A stretch of DNA of 17,233 nt from Actinomyces sp. (GCA_018375675.1 JAHACW010000048.1:1-17233); one strand, 5' to 3'. Positions 7,066 through 14,162 are shown, counted from the first letter of the stretch. Notes: generated by a model from the letters alone, not told the origin. Translations and numbers: made by a program.

Positions 7066-7081
7066 CATTTTGGCCAAAGTG
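7066..7081. promoter_or_regulatory. Palindrome around TTTGGCCAAA
   Basis: CATTTTGGCCAAAGTG is a 16-bp palindrome with a single mismatched pair and a perfect 10-bp core. It lies about 25 bp upstream of the candidate -10 of the importer promoter, a position suited to an activator or repressor. Confidence 0.4.
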
Positions 7082-7121
7082 GCAACATTCGCCGACAAAC
7101 TGTCATATGATTAACGTCATC

Positions 7122-7135
7122 TGACAGGGTTGTCA
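7122..7135. promoter_or_regulatory. Inverted repeat TGACA-N4-TGTCA
   Basis: TGACAGGGTTGTCA has perfect 5-bp arms. TGACA/TGTCA half-sites also occur at 7094-7105 and in the nagB promoter (2672-2676). The repeat would overlap or lie just past the transcription start of the importer genes, a repressor-like position. Confidence 0.4.
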
Positions 7136-7151
7136 TCCGTCAGTGTCCCCG

Positions 7152-7163
7152 ATCAACGTTGAT
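7152..7163. promoter_or_regulatory. Perfect 12-bp palindrome before the binding-protein start
   Basis: ATCAACGTTGAT is a perfect palindrome ending 2 nt before the GGAG ribosome site of the binding protein gene. Its AACGTT core also occurs at 6959-6964 in the repressor promoter. It is a likely operator; a small hairpin in the leader RNA is the alternative. Confidence 0.45.
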
Positions 7164-7174
7164 TTGGAGCAGTC

Positions 7175-8992
7175 ATGAACCTTAGAAAGAAGCGGTGGAT
7201 GGTCACCGGCGCGGCCCTCGCAATGGTCGCCTCCCTGGGCCTGTCCGCCTGTGGTGGCGGCAGCAGCAGCAGCGGCAGCGGCGGCCAGGCAGCCAACTCG
7301 GAAACCGGAAAGAACGAGGTCACGATGGCCTCGCGTACCCCCAACTGGATCTTCCCGGTCTCCGCAAAGGGCTACACGCAGGGCGAGAACGGCCAGTTCA
7401 TCCAGGCGATGTACCGCCCGCTCTTCGCCTACAAGTCCACCTCTGATACCCCCTACAAGATCAACCTCCCCAAGTCCCTGGGCACCGTTCCCGAGGTCTC
7501 TGAGGACGGCCTGACCTTCACCATCAAGCTGCGCGACGACGCCAAGTGGTCCGACGGCACGCCCGTCACCACCCGCGACGTTGAGTTCTGGTGGAACCTC
7601 GTCACCAACAACAAGGACGAATGGGCCTCCTACAAGAAGGGCTTCTTCCCCGATGGTGCCGACCTGAAGATCGTCGACGAGCACACCTTCACCATCACCA
7701 CCGAGACCAAGTTCGCCCCGGCCTGGTTCATTGACAACCAGATCAACAAGGTCGCTCTGCTCCCCCAGCACGCGTGGGACAAGACCAGCGCCGACGAGGC
7801 CGTCTCCGACCTCGACCGCACCCCCGAGGGCGCGAAGGCCGTCTTCGCCTACCTGCAGGGCGAGGCCAAGAACCTGTCCTCCTACGCCACCAACCCGCTG
7901 TGGCAGACGGTGAACGGTCCCTGGAAGCTCAAGGAATTCACCCCCGACCAGGGCCTGACGCTCGTCCCCAACGAGAACTACTGGGGCGAGGACAAGCCCA
8001 AGATCGACGCGCTGATCTACAAGGCATTCACGGGTGACGACGCCGAGTTCAACTCCGTGCGTTCGGGTTCCATCGACTTCGGTTACATCCCGGCCGCGCA
8101 GTACAACCAGCGCAAGGCCGTCGAGGACAAGGGCTACAACGTCTTCCTGTGGCCCGGCAACTCCATCACCTACCTGGCCCTGAACTTTGCTCCCCAGGCC
8201 CCCGGCTCGAAGTTCATCAACCAGAAGTACATCCGCCAGGCGATGCAGCAGCTCATTGACCAGCCGACCCTGTCTGAGAAGATCTGGTCCGGCACCGCTT
8301 CCCCGACCTGTGGCCCCGTCCCGATGGCTGCAGAGAAGACCGGCACCACCGAGGGCTGCGTCTACAAGTTCGATCCGGATGCCGCCAAGAAGCTCCTTGA
8401 GGACCACGGCTGGAAGGTCGTGCCCGACGGCGAAACCACCTGCGAGAACCCCGGCACCGGCGCCAACCAGTGTGGCGAGGGCATCGCGGCCGGCGACAAG
8501 CTGAGCTTCAAGCTTGTCTCCCAGTCGGGCTTCGTCTCCACGCACCAGATGTTCGAGGAGATCATCTCCCAGTTCGGCAAGCTCGGCATCAAGATCGACA
8601 TGAACGAGGTCCCCGACTCGGTCGGCGCCTCGCAGGCATGTGACGACGAGACCCCCTGCACCTGGGACCTGTCCTTCTTCGGATCCCAGACCTCGTGGGG
8701 CTTCCCGATCTACGCCTCCGGCGAGCGCCTCTTCGCCTCTGATGCTCCCGTCAACCTCGGCCAGTACAAGAACCCCGAGGCTGACAAGCTCATCGAAGAG
8801 TCGACCCGCTCCTCCGAGCCCAACGCTCTCCAGGCATACAACGACTACCTCGCGGAGGACCTCCCCGTTCTGTGGATGCCCAACCCGTACTACCAGATCA
8901 CCGCGGTGAAGAAGACGCTCGACCTGGGCGAACTCGACGCCACCGGCGACACCTGGCCCGAGGATTGGTCGTGGTCGACCGAAGGTAAGTAA
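7175..8992 (+). CDS. Lipoprotein substrate-binding protein, Opp/Dpp family (SBP_bac_5)
   Basis: The 605-residue protein begins with a lipoprotein signal peptide: MNLRKKRW, a hydrophobic stretch and lipobox LSAC with the acylated Cys26, followed by a Gly/Ser-rich tether to about residue 38. The family-5 binding-protein core shows at 119-140 (LRDDAKWSDGTPVTTRDVEF) and at EFNSVRSGSIDFGYIP (291-306). The mature protein sits outside the membrane and delivers substrate to the permeases downstream. Family members bind peptides, nickel, oligosaccharides or muropeptides. Six extra cysteines (379, 395, 423, 433, 489, 495) are clustered in the C-terminal half and could form three disulphides. Start ATG 7175 has GGAG 5 nt upstream. 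Divergence from the ROK/M81/NagB operon suggests an amino-sugar-containing ligand rather than ordinary peptides; that is inference. Confidence 0.92.
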   Translation: MNLRKKRWMVTGAALAMVASLGLSACGGGSSSSGSGGQAANSETGKNEVTMASRTPNWIFPVSAKGYTQGENGQFIQAMYRPLFAYKSTSDTPYKINLPKSLGTVPEVSEDGLTFTIKLRDDAKWSDGTPVTTRDVEFWWNLVTNNKDEWASYKKGFFPDGADLKIVDEHTFTITTETKFAPAWFIDNQINKVALLPQHAWDKTSADEAVSDLDRTPEGAKAVFAYLQGEAKNLSSYATNPLWQTVNGPWKLKEFTPDQGLTLVPNENYWGEDKPKIDALIYKAFTGDDAEFNSVRSGSIDFGYIPAAQYNQRKAVEDKGYNVFLWPGNSITYLALNFAPQAPGSKFINQKYIRQAMQQLIDQPTLSEKIWSGTASPTCGPVPMAAEKTGTTEGCVYKFDPDAAKKLLEDHGWKVVPDGETTCENPGTGANQCGEGIAAGDKLSFKLVSQSGFVSTHQMFEEIISQFGKLGIKIDMNEVPDSVGASQACDDETPCTWDLSFFGSQTSWGFPIYASGERLFASDAPVNLGQYKNPEADKLIEESTRSSEPNALQAYNDYLAEDLPVLWMPNPYYQITAVKKTLDLGELDATGDTWPEDWSWSTEGK

Positions 8993-9013
8993 ACCTTCGC
9001 CTTGACGCCTCAC

Positions 9014-9053
9014 GGGGCAGGCGCCCGCACCCGCACATGCGGGCGCCTGCCCC
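9014..9053 (+). terminator. Intercistronic hairpin between binding protein and permease
   Basis: A perfect 16-bp stem (9014-9029 with 9038-9053; outer sequence GGGGCAGG / CCTGCCCC) has an 8-nt loop and starts 21 bp after the binding-protein stop. No T-run follows. It probably acts as a partial terminator or RNA-stability element so that binding protein is made in excess of the membrane subunits. Confidence 0.65.
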
Positions 9054-9061
9054 CTTACTGT

Positions 9062-9065
9062 GGAG
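9062..9065 (+). promoter_or_regulatory. Ribosome binding site fixing the first permease start
   Basis: GGAG lies 6 nt before the ATG at 9072. An in-frame GTG at 9060 overlaps this site, so it is not the real start. Confidence 0.7.
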
Positions 9066-9071
9066 TTCGCA

Positions 9072-10031
9072 ATGTTCCAATTCATCCTCAAACGCCTCGG
9101 CCAGGCAGTCGTCGTTGTTTTCCTGGTCACCATCATCACCTTCATCCTCCTCCAGTCCCAGCCGGGCGGCGCAGCCCGAGCGGCACTCGGTAAGGATGCG
9201 ACCCAAGAACAGCTCGCGGCCTTCGACCACGAAAACGGATACGACCGGCCCATCCCCGAGCAATACGTCAACTACCTGAACAAAATTGCGCACGGCGACT
9301 TCGGCTACTCCTACCAGCACAACCAGTCTGTGAACGACCTGCTGGCAGCCCGCCTGCCGCGCACCATCTTCCTGTCTCTCCTGTCCACCATCCTGGCTCT
9401 CATCGTCGCGATCCCCCTGGGCGTGTGGCAGGCCGTCAAGAGAAATAAAGCACCCGATTACATCGTGACGATCGCGTGTCTGCTCGCCTACTCGACGCCG
9501 ATCTTCTTCGCGGGCCTGCTCCTCATCGTCCTCTTCTCCCAGGTATGGCCGATCCTGCCCAACGATGCTCCGCAGGGCGAGGCCCTGTCGGTCATGTGGG
9601 AACAGTGGGATCACCTCGTCCTGCCCGTGTGCGCCCTGTCGATCGGCACGATCGCCGCCTACGCGCGCTACGTGCGCTCCTCGATGGTCGATAACCTCAA
9701 CGAGCAGTATGTCCGTACCGCCCGCGCAAAGGGCCTGTCGGAGTTCCGCGTCGTCTTCGTGCACACGCTGCGCAACGCCATGTTCCCCGTCATCACGATG
9801 ATCGGCCTGTACATCCCCGCGATGTTCTGTGGCGCCCTCGTCATCGAGACGCTCTTCAACTTCAACGGCATGGGCTACATGTACTACCAGGCGACCGGCA
9901 GGCGCGACTACCCGATTCTCCTCGGCGTGGCCCTGATCGTCTCCTTCGCGACCGTCATCGGCGCGCTCCTGGCAGACTTCCTCTACGCCCTCGCTGATCC
10001 CCGTATCCGACTGGCAGGACGTGCCAAATGA
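9072..10031 (+). CDS. ABC importer permease, DppB/OppB family
   Basis: The 319-residue membrane protein starts at ATG 9072 (MFQFILKRLG). It has the DppB layout: one N-terminal helix (about 11-29), an extracellular segment with FGYSYQHNQSV at 77-87, then five further helices (about 98-118, 131-157, 181-205, 236-260, 285-306). The cytoplasmic EAA loop that contacts the ATPase is seen at 213-240 (YVRTARAKGLSEFRVVFVHT and following). The gene forms the transmembrane channel together with the next gene, with which it shares an ATGA overlap. It is separated from the binding-protein gene by the hairpin at 9014-9053. Substrate follows that of the system: peptide-like or amino-sugar conjugate. Confidence 0.93.
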   Translation: MFQFILKRLGQAVVVVFLVTIITFILLQSQPGGAARAALGKDATQEQLAAFDHENGYDRPIPEQYVNYLNKIAHGDFGYSYQHNQSVNDLLAARLPRTIFLSLLSTILALIVAIPLGVWQAVKRNKAPDYIVTIACLLAYSTPIFFAGLLLIVLFSQVWPILPNDAPQGEALSVMWEQWDHLVLPVCALSIGTIAAYARYVRSSMVDNLNEQYVRTARAKGLSEFRVVFVHTLRNAMFPVITMIGLYIPAMFCGALVIETLFNFNGMGYMYYQATGRRDYPILLGVALIVSFATVIGALLADFLYALADPRIRLAGRAK

Positions 10032-10927
10032 CCACCGCAACAGCACCCATCGCCGCGCCGGCCAAGGCGCGCACCGCCCGCAAGTCGACGAAGCTGCAGG
10101 GCCTGCAGGTCTTCATGGAGAACAAACTCGCCGTCTTCGGCGTGTGCCTGATCCTGATCCTGATGGTCTTCTCGTTCATCGGTCCCATGTTCTACGTGAC
10201 CGACCAGATCCACACGGACCTGTCGAACTCGGCGCTGGCTCCCTCCTCCGAGCACCCGCTCGGCACCGACATGGTCGGTTACGACCAGCTCGGACGCCTC
10301 ATGAAGGGTGGCCAGACCTCGATCATCGTCGGCCTGTTCGCCGGTATCTTCGCCACCACGATCGGCACGCTGTACGGCGCGATCGCAGGCTTCGTGGGCG
10401 GCTGGATCGACGCGATCATGATGCGCCTCGTTGACGCGCTCATGTCCGTGCCCGTCCTGTTCCTCTTCATGCTGATCGCCACGATGATCCCGCCGACCGT
10501 CCCGGTCCTCATCATCATCATGTCAGCCCTGTCCTGGCTGGGTACGTCCCGATTGATTCGAGGCGAGGCCCTGTCCCTGCGCACGCGCGAGTACGTCGTC
10601 GCGATGCGCGGCATGGGCGGCTCGATGCCCCGAGCGATCCGGACGCACATCGTCCGAAACACGATCGGCACCGTCATCGTCAACGCGACCTTCCAGGTCG
10701 CAGACGCCGTCCTCTACGTCGCCTACCTGTCGTTCCTCGGCCTGGGCGCGCAGCCTCCCGCCACTGACTGGGGAGCCATGCTCTCCAACAGCCAGTCCCA
10801 CGTCTACTCGGGCAACTGGTGGCTGCTCTACCCTCCGGGCGTCCTCATCATCCTGCTGGTCCTGTCGTTCAACTTCATCGGCGACGGCCTGCGTGACGCC
10901 TTCGAAGTTCGACTGCGCAAGAGGTGA
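10028..10927 (+). CDS. ABC importer permease, DppC/OppC family
   Basis: The 299-residue protein is the second permease. After a basic Ala/Lys-rich N-terminus comes helix 1 (about 35-53), then the family motif EHPLGTDMVGYDQLGRLMKG at 75-94, four to five more helices, and the EAA loop around 189-215 (YVVAMRGMGGSMPRAIRTHI). The C-terminal helix ends in FNFIGDGLRDAFEVRLRKR, with GDGLRDA typical of DppC proteins. The ATG overlaps the previous stop as ATGA, and the ATPase gene begins 10 bp after its stop, so all are on one transcript. Confidence 0.93.
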   Translation: MTTATAPIAAPAKARTARKSTKLQGLQVFMENKLAVFGVCLILILMVFSFIGPMFYVTDQIHTDLSNSALAPSSEHPLGTDMVGYDQLGRLMKGGQTSIIVGLFAGIFATTIGTLYGAIAGFVGGWIDAIMMRLVDALMSVPVLFLFMLIATMIPPTVPVLIIIMSALSWLGTSRLIRGEALSLRTREYVVAMRGMGGSMPRAIRTHIVRNTIGTVIVNATFQVADAVLYVAYLSFLGLGAQPPATDWGAMLSNSQSHVYSGNWWLLYPPGVLIILLVLSFNFIGDGLRDAFEVRLRKR

Positions 10928-10937
10928 GCACTGAACT

Positions 10938-12989
10938 ATGAATACTCCACTCCTTCAGATCAAAGATCTGCACACCGATATTGAGATCCGCAACGGCGTG
11001 GTTCGCGCCCTCTCGGGTGTCGACCTGCACGTGAACCCGGGCGAGACCCTGGGCATCGTGGGCGAGTCCGGATCGGGCAAGACCATGACGGCTCTGTCCC
11101 TCATGGGCCTCCTGCCCCAGGGCGGCAAGGTCTCCTCCGGCTCGATCATCCTCGACGGCCAGGACCTGACGAAGATGCCGCTGCACTTGAAGCGCAAGAT
11201 GCGTGGAACCAAGGTCGGCATGATCTTCCAGGATCCGCTCACCTCCCTGAACCCGACCATGAAAATCGGTCTTCAGGTGTGCGAGCCGCTGCGCGTGCAC
11301 GAGAAGCTCTCGAAGAGGGCAGCCCTCGCGCGTGCCGTCGAGATCCTCAAGCGCGTCGGCATGCCTCGTCCCGAGGTGGTCATCAACAACTACCCGCACC
11401 AGCTCTCGGGCGGTATGCGTCAGCGCGTCATGATCGCCATGGCCCTCGTGTGCAAGCCGCGCATCCTCATCGCGGACGAGCCCACGACGGCCCTGGACGT
11501 GACGACGCAGATGCAGATCCTCGACCTCATCGACGAGCTGCGTGACGAGTACAAGATGGGCGTCATCCTCATCACCCACGACCTGGGTGTCGTGGCCGGT
11601 CACACCGACCGTGTCGCCGTCATGTACGCCGGCCGCATCGTCGAGACCGCGCCGACGAAGACGCTGTTCACCGAGCCGAAGCACCGCTACACGAGCTCGC
11701 TGATGGCGGCTCTGCCCGAGCGCGCCCTTGCGGCCGGTACGAAGCTCTTCTCGATCCCCGGCGCTCCCCCGTCGCTGACCAACCTGCCGAAGGGCTGCCG
11801 CTTCGCGGCCCGCTGCCTGTGGGCCACCGACGAGTGCCGCGCCGGCTACCCGGAACTGAACGGGGACGAGAACCACACCTTCTCCTGCTTCCACCCGGTC
11901 CAGGAGGGCGACGAGTCCCCCGCGGTCCTCCAGGCCATGATGGATTCCGGCAAGGCCGAGGACGCGGTCGACTCCACCGGGCAGATCTCCCACGAGGTGC
12001 TGCTCGACGTCAAGGAGGCCTCGCGCGTGTACGAGTCGGCAGGCTCCGGCTTCTTCAAGCGCGATAAGGGTGTCGTTTCCGCCGTCGACCGTGTGTCCAT
12101 CACGGTCAACAAGGGCGAGACCTACGGCCTCGTCGGCGAGTCCGGCTGCGGCAAGTCGACCGTTGGCCGCCTCATCGCCGGCCTCGAGAGCCCGTCGGGC
12201 GGCGCCATCGAACTCGATGGACGCGACCTGGCTAAGCTCAAGGGACGCGACGCAGTACGCATCCACCGCGACGTGCAGATGATGTTCCAGGACTCCTACG
12301 CGGCAATGGACCCGCGCATGCGCATCGACCAGATCCTGGCCGAGCCCATGAGCATCCAGAAGACCGGCAACGCTCGCCAGATCGCCGAGCGCATCATGGA
12401 GATCCTCGAGCAGGTCGGCCTCACCGAGGAGATCCTGGACCGCTACCCGCACGAGTTCTCGGGCGGACAGCTCCAGCGCATCGGCTTCGCTCGCTCGCTG
12501 ACCCTGGCTCCCGACCTGATCGTGGCGGATGAGCCCGTCTCGGCGCTCGATGTCTCCGTCCAGGCGCAGGTCCTGAACCTCATGAAGGACCTGCAGCAGG
12601 AGTTGGGCCTGTCCTACCTGTTCATCAGCCACGACCTGGCGGTCGTTCAGTACATGGCCGATCGCATCGGCGTCATGTACCTGGGCCGCATCGTCGAGGA
12701 GGGCCCCGCTCACGAGGTCGTCAAGAACCCGAAGCACCCCTACACGAAGGCACTCATCGACTCGATCCCCGTGCCGGACCCCGAGTTCCAGCACGACGAG
12801 AGTGCCATCAAGCTCACCGGCGAACCGCCGAGCGCCGTCAACCCGCCCGAGGGTTGCCGCTTCCGCCCGCGCTGCCCGTTCGCTGGCGAGGAGTGCAAGG
12901 TGCAGCCCATGCTCACGGATGAGACGCACCGCGTGGCGTGCCACCACCCGCTCCTGACGCTGAGCGTCAAGGAAGAGGTGAACGCCTAA
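10938..12989 (+). CDS. Fused double ATPase of Opp/Dpp importer (DppD-DppF type)
   Basis: One 683-residue protein carries both nucleotide-binding domains that are separate DppD and DppF proteins in many bacteria. Domain 1: Walker A GESGSGKT at 42-49, signature LSGGM at 156-160, Walker B ILIADE at 176-181, H-loop His214. Domain 2: Walker A GESGCGKST at 400-408, signature FSGGQ at 507-511, Walker B LIVADE at 527-532, H-loop His565. Each domain is followed by the oligopeptide-transporter C-terminal region with a four-cysteine set: Cys287, 293, 300, 317 and Cys640, 646, 653, 668, both of the form C-x5-C-x6-C-x(14-16)-C. Such cysteines in this family are associated with an iron-sulphur cluster in at least one mycobacterial Dpp transporter. 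A single-chain arrangement is common in Actinobacteria. The gene closes the importer operon and is followed by a hairpin. Confidence 0.95.
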   Translation: MNTPLLQIKDLHTDIEIRNGVVRALSGVDLHVNPGETLGIVGESGSGKTMTALSLMGLLPQGGKVSSGSIILDGQDLTKMPLHLKRKMRGTKVGMIFQDPLTSLNPTMKIGLQVCEPLRVHEKLSKRAALARAVEILKRVGMPRPEVVINNYPHQLSGGMRQRVMIAMALVCKPRILIADEPTTALDVTTQMQILDLIDELRDEYKMGVILITHDLGVVAGHTDRVAVMYAGRIVETAPTKTLFTEPKHRYTSSLMAALPERALAAGTKLFSIPGAPPSLTNLPKGCRFAARCLWATDECRAGYPELNGDENHTFSCFHPVQEGDESPAVLQAMMDSGKAEDAVDSTGQISHEVLLDVKEASRVYESAGSGFFKRDKGVVSAVDRVSITVNKGETYGLVGESGCGKSTVGRLIAGLESPSGGAIELDGRDLAKLKGRDAVRIHRDVQMMFQDSYAAMDPRMRIDQILAEPMSIQKTGNARQIAERIMEILEQVGLTEEILDRYPHEFSGGQLQRIGFARSLTLAPDLIVADEPVSALDVSVQAQVLNLMKDLQQELGLSYLFISHDLAVVQYMADRIGVMYLGRIVEEGPAHEVVKNPKHPYTKALIDSIPVPDPEFQHDESAIKLTGEPPSAVNPPEGCRFRPRCPFAGEECKVQPMLTDETHRVACHHPLLTLSVKEEVNA

Positions 12990-13014
12990 CACACACGTTC
13001 ATGCGAACTCCATG

Positions 13015-13050
13015 CGTTGCCCCGGCCCGCTGATGCGAGCCGGGGCAACG
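13015..13050 (+). terminator. Hairpin terminator of the ABC importer operon
   Basis: A perfect 12-bp stem (CGTTGCCCCGGC / GCCGGGGCAACG) with a 12-nt loop begins 26 bp after the ATPase stop. It is followed only by TTATG, so the U-tract is weak, as is usual for this genome. Confidence 0.7.
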
Positions 13051-13262
13051 TTATGCGTGACAGCCACATCGTCGGGCCGCTATGCGCGTCTGAGGGGCGC
13101 AGGGCTGCGTCGCCCTCCTAAACCCACCACTGCCCCATCACGGCGCGTTGGGTTATAGGACAAAACGTGCTGGTGGAGGTTCGGTCCCGCGCATCGTCGA
13201 GGGCGGGGCGTCAGGCTAGCGCACTCGCGCCGCTGCGCCTCAGACAGGATGCGCCCCAGCGC

Positions 13263-13354
13263 GAAGATTCCACCTGATCGGGAGCATTCAACCCGTTAGG
13301 GAAGATTCCACCCGATCAGAAGGGGTTGAATCTTCCCAATCGGGTGTAACACCC
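13263..13354. repeat. Nested direct and inverted repeats around GAAGATTC
   Basis: A 17-bp direct repeat, GAAGATTCCACCYGATC, occurs at 13263-13279 and 13301-13317 with one difference. GGGAAGATTC (13299-13308) pairs with GAATCTTCCC (13328-13337). ATTCAACCC (13286-13294) pairs with GGGTTGAAT (13323-13331). ACCCGAT (13310-13316) pairs with ATCGGGT (13339-13345). GGGTG-TAA-CACCC follows at 13342-13354. The overlapping arms allow alternative hairpins. Confidence 0.65.
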
Positions 13355-13453
13355 CATCGGGCACAAGCGTCGTCGCGGAGCTGGCCGCTCGGACCTCCCC
13401 CGTCATTGCTGGCGACACCCTCACGCCGTTTATCGGCACCCTGCCGGGCAGTC

Positions 13454-13559
13454 ATGCACCAGTGAGGGAATATGACACCAGGGGTAATGGCGGGGGTTTT
13501 GCAGCATTAGGAGCCTCCCTTCGGCGTGTCGCCGGCGTGTCGTGTCCCTAATGGTGCAT
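13454..13559. repeat. Imperfect inverted repeat flanking about 60 bp
   Basis: ATGCACCA..AGGGA....GACA at 13454-13477 reappears inverted at 13538-13559 with perfect 8-bp outer arms (ATGCACCA / TGGTGCAT). Inside lie a second pair (CATTAGG 13505-13511 / CCTAATG 13547-13553) and a tandem CGGCGTGTCG (13522-13531, 13533-13542). The arrangement resembles a small non-coding inverted-repeat element, but no target-site duplication was recognised. Confidence 0.45.
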
Positions 13560-13703
13560 TTCCCCCGTTTGGTGGCGGTGAGATCACGGCTCAGAGTGGC
13601 AAGGCGCCCAATCGCAGACCACCTCGGTGAAAAACACTGAAAACGGGGTGTTGCGGCTGAGATGGTCCGCGTTTTGGACACAACGGTGCCTGGCCTGGTG
13701 TGT

Positions 13704-13783
13704 TGGTCGCACGCGAACCACTGAATATGCGCGTCAACCCCTTGATACGCACGTAAACCCGCTAATTGGCGCGTTAACCCTCT
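13704..13783. repeat. Four 20-bp iteron-like tandem units
   Basis: Units at 13704-13723, 13724-13743, 13744-13763 and 13764-13783 keep an exact 20-bp period. The core GCRCGYNAACC starts at base 6 of each unit: GCACGCGAACC, GCGCGTCAACC, GCACGTAAACC, GCGCGTTAACC. The last three continue with a further C. The ends of the units vary, so the core is what is conserved, as in protein-binding iterons two helical turns apart. Confidence 0.65.
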
Positions 13784-13825
13784 CATGTGAGCGCGGGCGG
13801 GGCTGCCCAGGCCCGTAGAAACGCG

Positions 13826-13857
13826 TGTGGGGCACGACCACTCGGTCGTGCCCCACA
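13826..13857 (-). terminator. Hairpin terminator of the HU gene
   Basis: A perfect 14-bp stem (TGTGGGGCACGACC / GGTCGTGCCCCACA) with a 4-nt loop lies 23 bp past the HU stop. In the minus direction it is followed by CGCGTTTC. It is the strongest hairpin in the window and could stop transcription from either side. Confidence 0.8.
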
Positions 13858-13880
13858 GGCTATTCGCTAGTATCAGCGCG

Positions 13881-14162
13881 TCACTTGGAGACGGCCTTCT
13901 TCAGCGTGGAGCCAGCGGAGAGCTTCACACCGTAGCCAGCGGGGATCTTGATCTCTTCGCCGGTGCGGGGGTTACGGCCGGTGCGGGCGGCGCGCTCAAC
14001 ACGCTCGACGGAGAGCAGACCGGTCACCTTGACGGCCTCGCCCTTAGCCAGGGACTCAACGAGGACGGCCTGGAAGGCGGCCAGGGCCTCGTCGGCCTTC
14101 GCCTTGGTCAGGTCGGCGCGTTCGGCAATCTGAGCGACAAGCTCGGTACGGTTCACGGACAT
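13881..14162 (-). CDS. hup: HU family DNA-binding protein
   Basis: The 93-residue protein has the standard HU length. It forms a dimer that bends DNA and compacts the nucleoid. The N-terminal helices run from VNRTELVAQIAE to LAKGEAV. The β-arm carries the family signature AARTGRNPRTGEEIKIPAG, with the DNA-intercalating Pro65 in RNP (63-65), and the end is LSAGSTLKKAVSK. The short form without a Lys/Ala/Pro-rich histone-like tail is the HupA/HupS-core type seen across Actinobacteria. Start ATG 14162 has GAGG (plus-strand 14170-14173) 7 nt upstream. It is a single-gene unit: an AT-rich promoter region upstream and its own terminator downstream. Confidence 0.96.
   Translation of the reverse strand: MSVNRTELVAQIAERADLTKAKADEALAAFQAVLVESLAKGEAVKVTGLLSVERVERAARTGRNPRTGEEIKIPAGYGVKLSAGSTLKKAVSK

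Larger units (their letters stand above)
6926..7174. promoter_or_regulatory. Divergent control region between repressor operon and ABC importer
   Basis: The 249-bp AT-richer region contains no gene. It drives the repressor operon leftwards (GGAGGT at 6929-6934; possible -10 TAACGT on the minus strand, 6960-6965) and the importer rightwards (GGAG at 7166-7169; possible -10 TATGAT at 7106-7111, with no good -35). At least four inverted repeats lie between the two starts and are listed separately. Confidence 0.75.
12990..13880. other. Gene-poor 891-bp stretch with repeats
   Basis: No open frame here looks like a real gene: the longest (118 codons on the minus strand, 13430-13786) has no recognisable motif and is built partly from repeats. 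The stretch holds terminators for both flanking units (13015-13050, 13826-13857), a nested repeat cluster (13263-13354), an inverted repeat (13454-13559) and four 20-bp tandem units (13704-13783). Nothing distinct was seen at 13051-13260. The stretch may contain the remains of mobile or repeat elements. Confidence 0.7.

Noticed and set aside
7133..9271. 712-codon open frame on the minus strand
   Set aside because: It mirrors the binding-protein gene and the start of the first permease; it is repetitive Val/Gly/Leu-rich with no known motif.
10875..12992. 705-codon open frame on the minus strand
   Set aside because: Antisense to the double ATPase, which has all its motifs.
13263..13783. Possible CRISPR array from the repeated units
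   Set aside because: The 20-bp units are directly adjacent with no unique spacers, the other repeats have irregular spacing, and no cas genes are present.
13430..13786. 118-codon open frame on the minus strand in the gene-poor stretch
   Set aside because: No ribosome site or motif was recognised, and it runs through the 20-bp repeats and the inverted repeat. A decayed gene cannot be fully excluded.
13627..13818. 63-codon open frame on the plus strand
   Set aside because: It overlaps the repeats, has no motif and would end just before the HU terminator.
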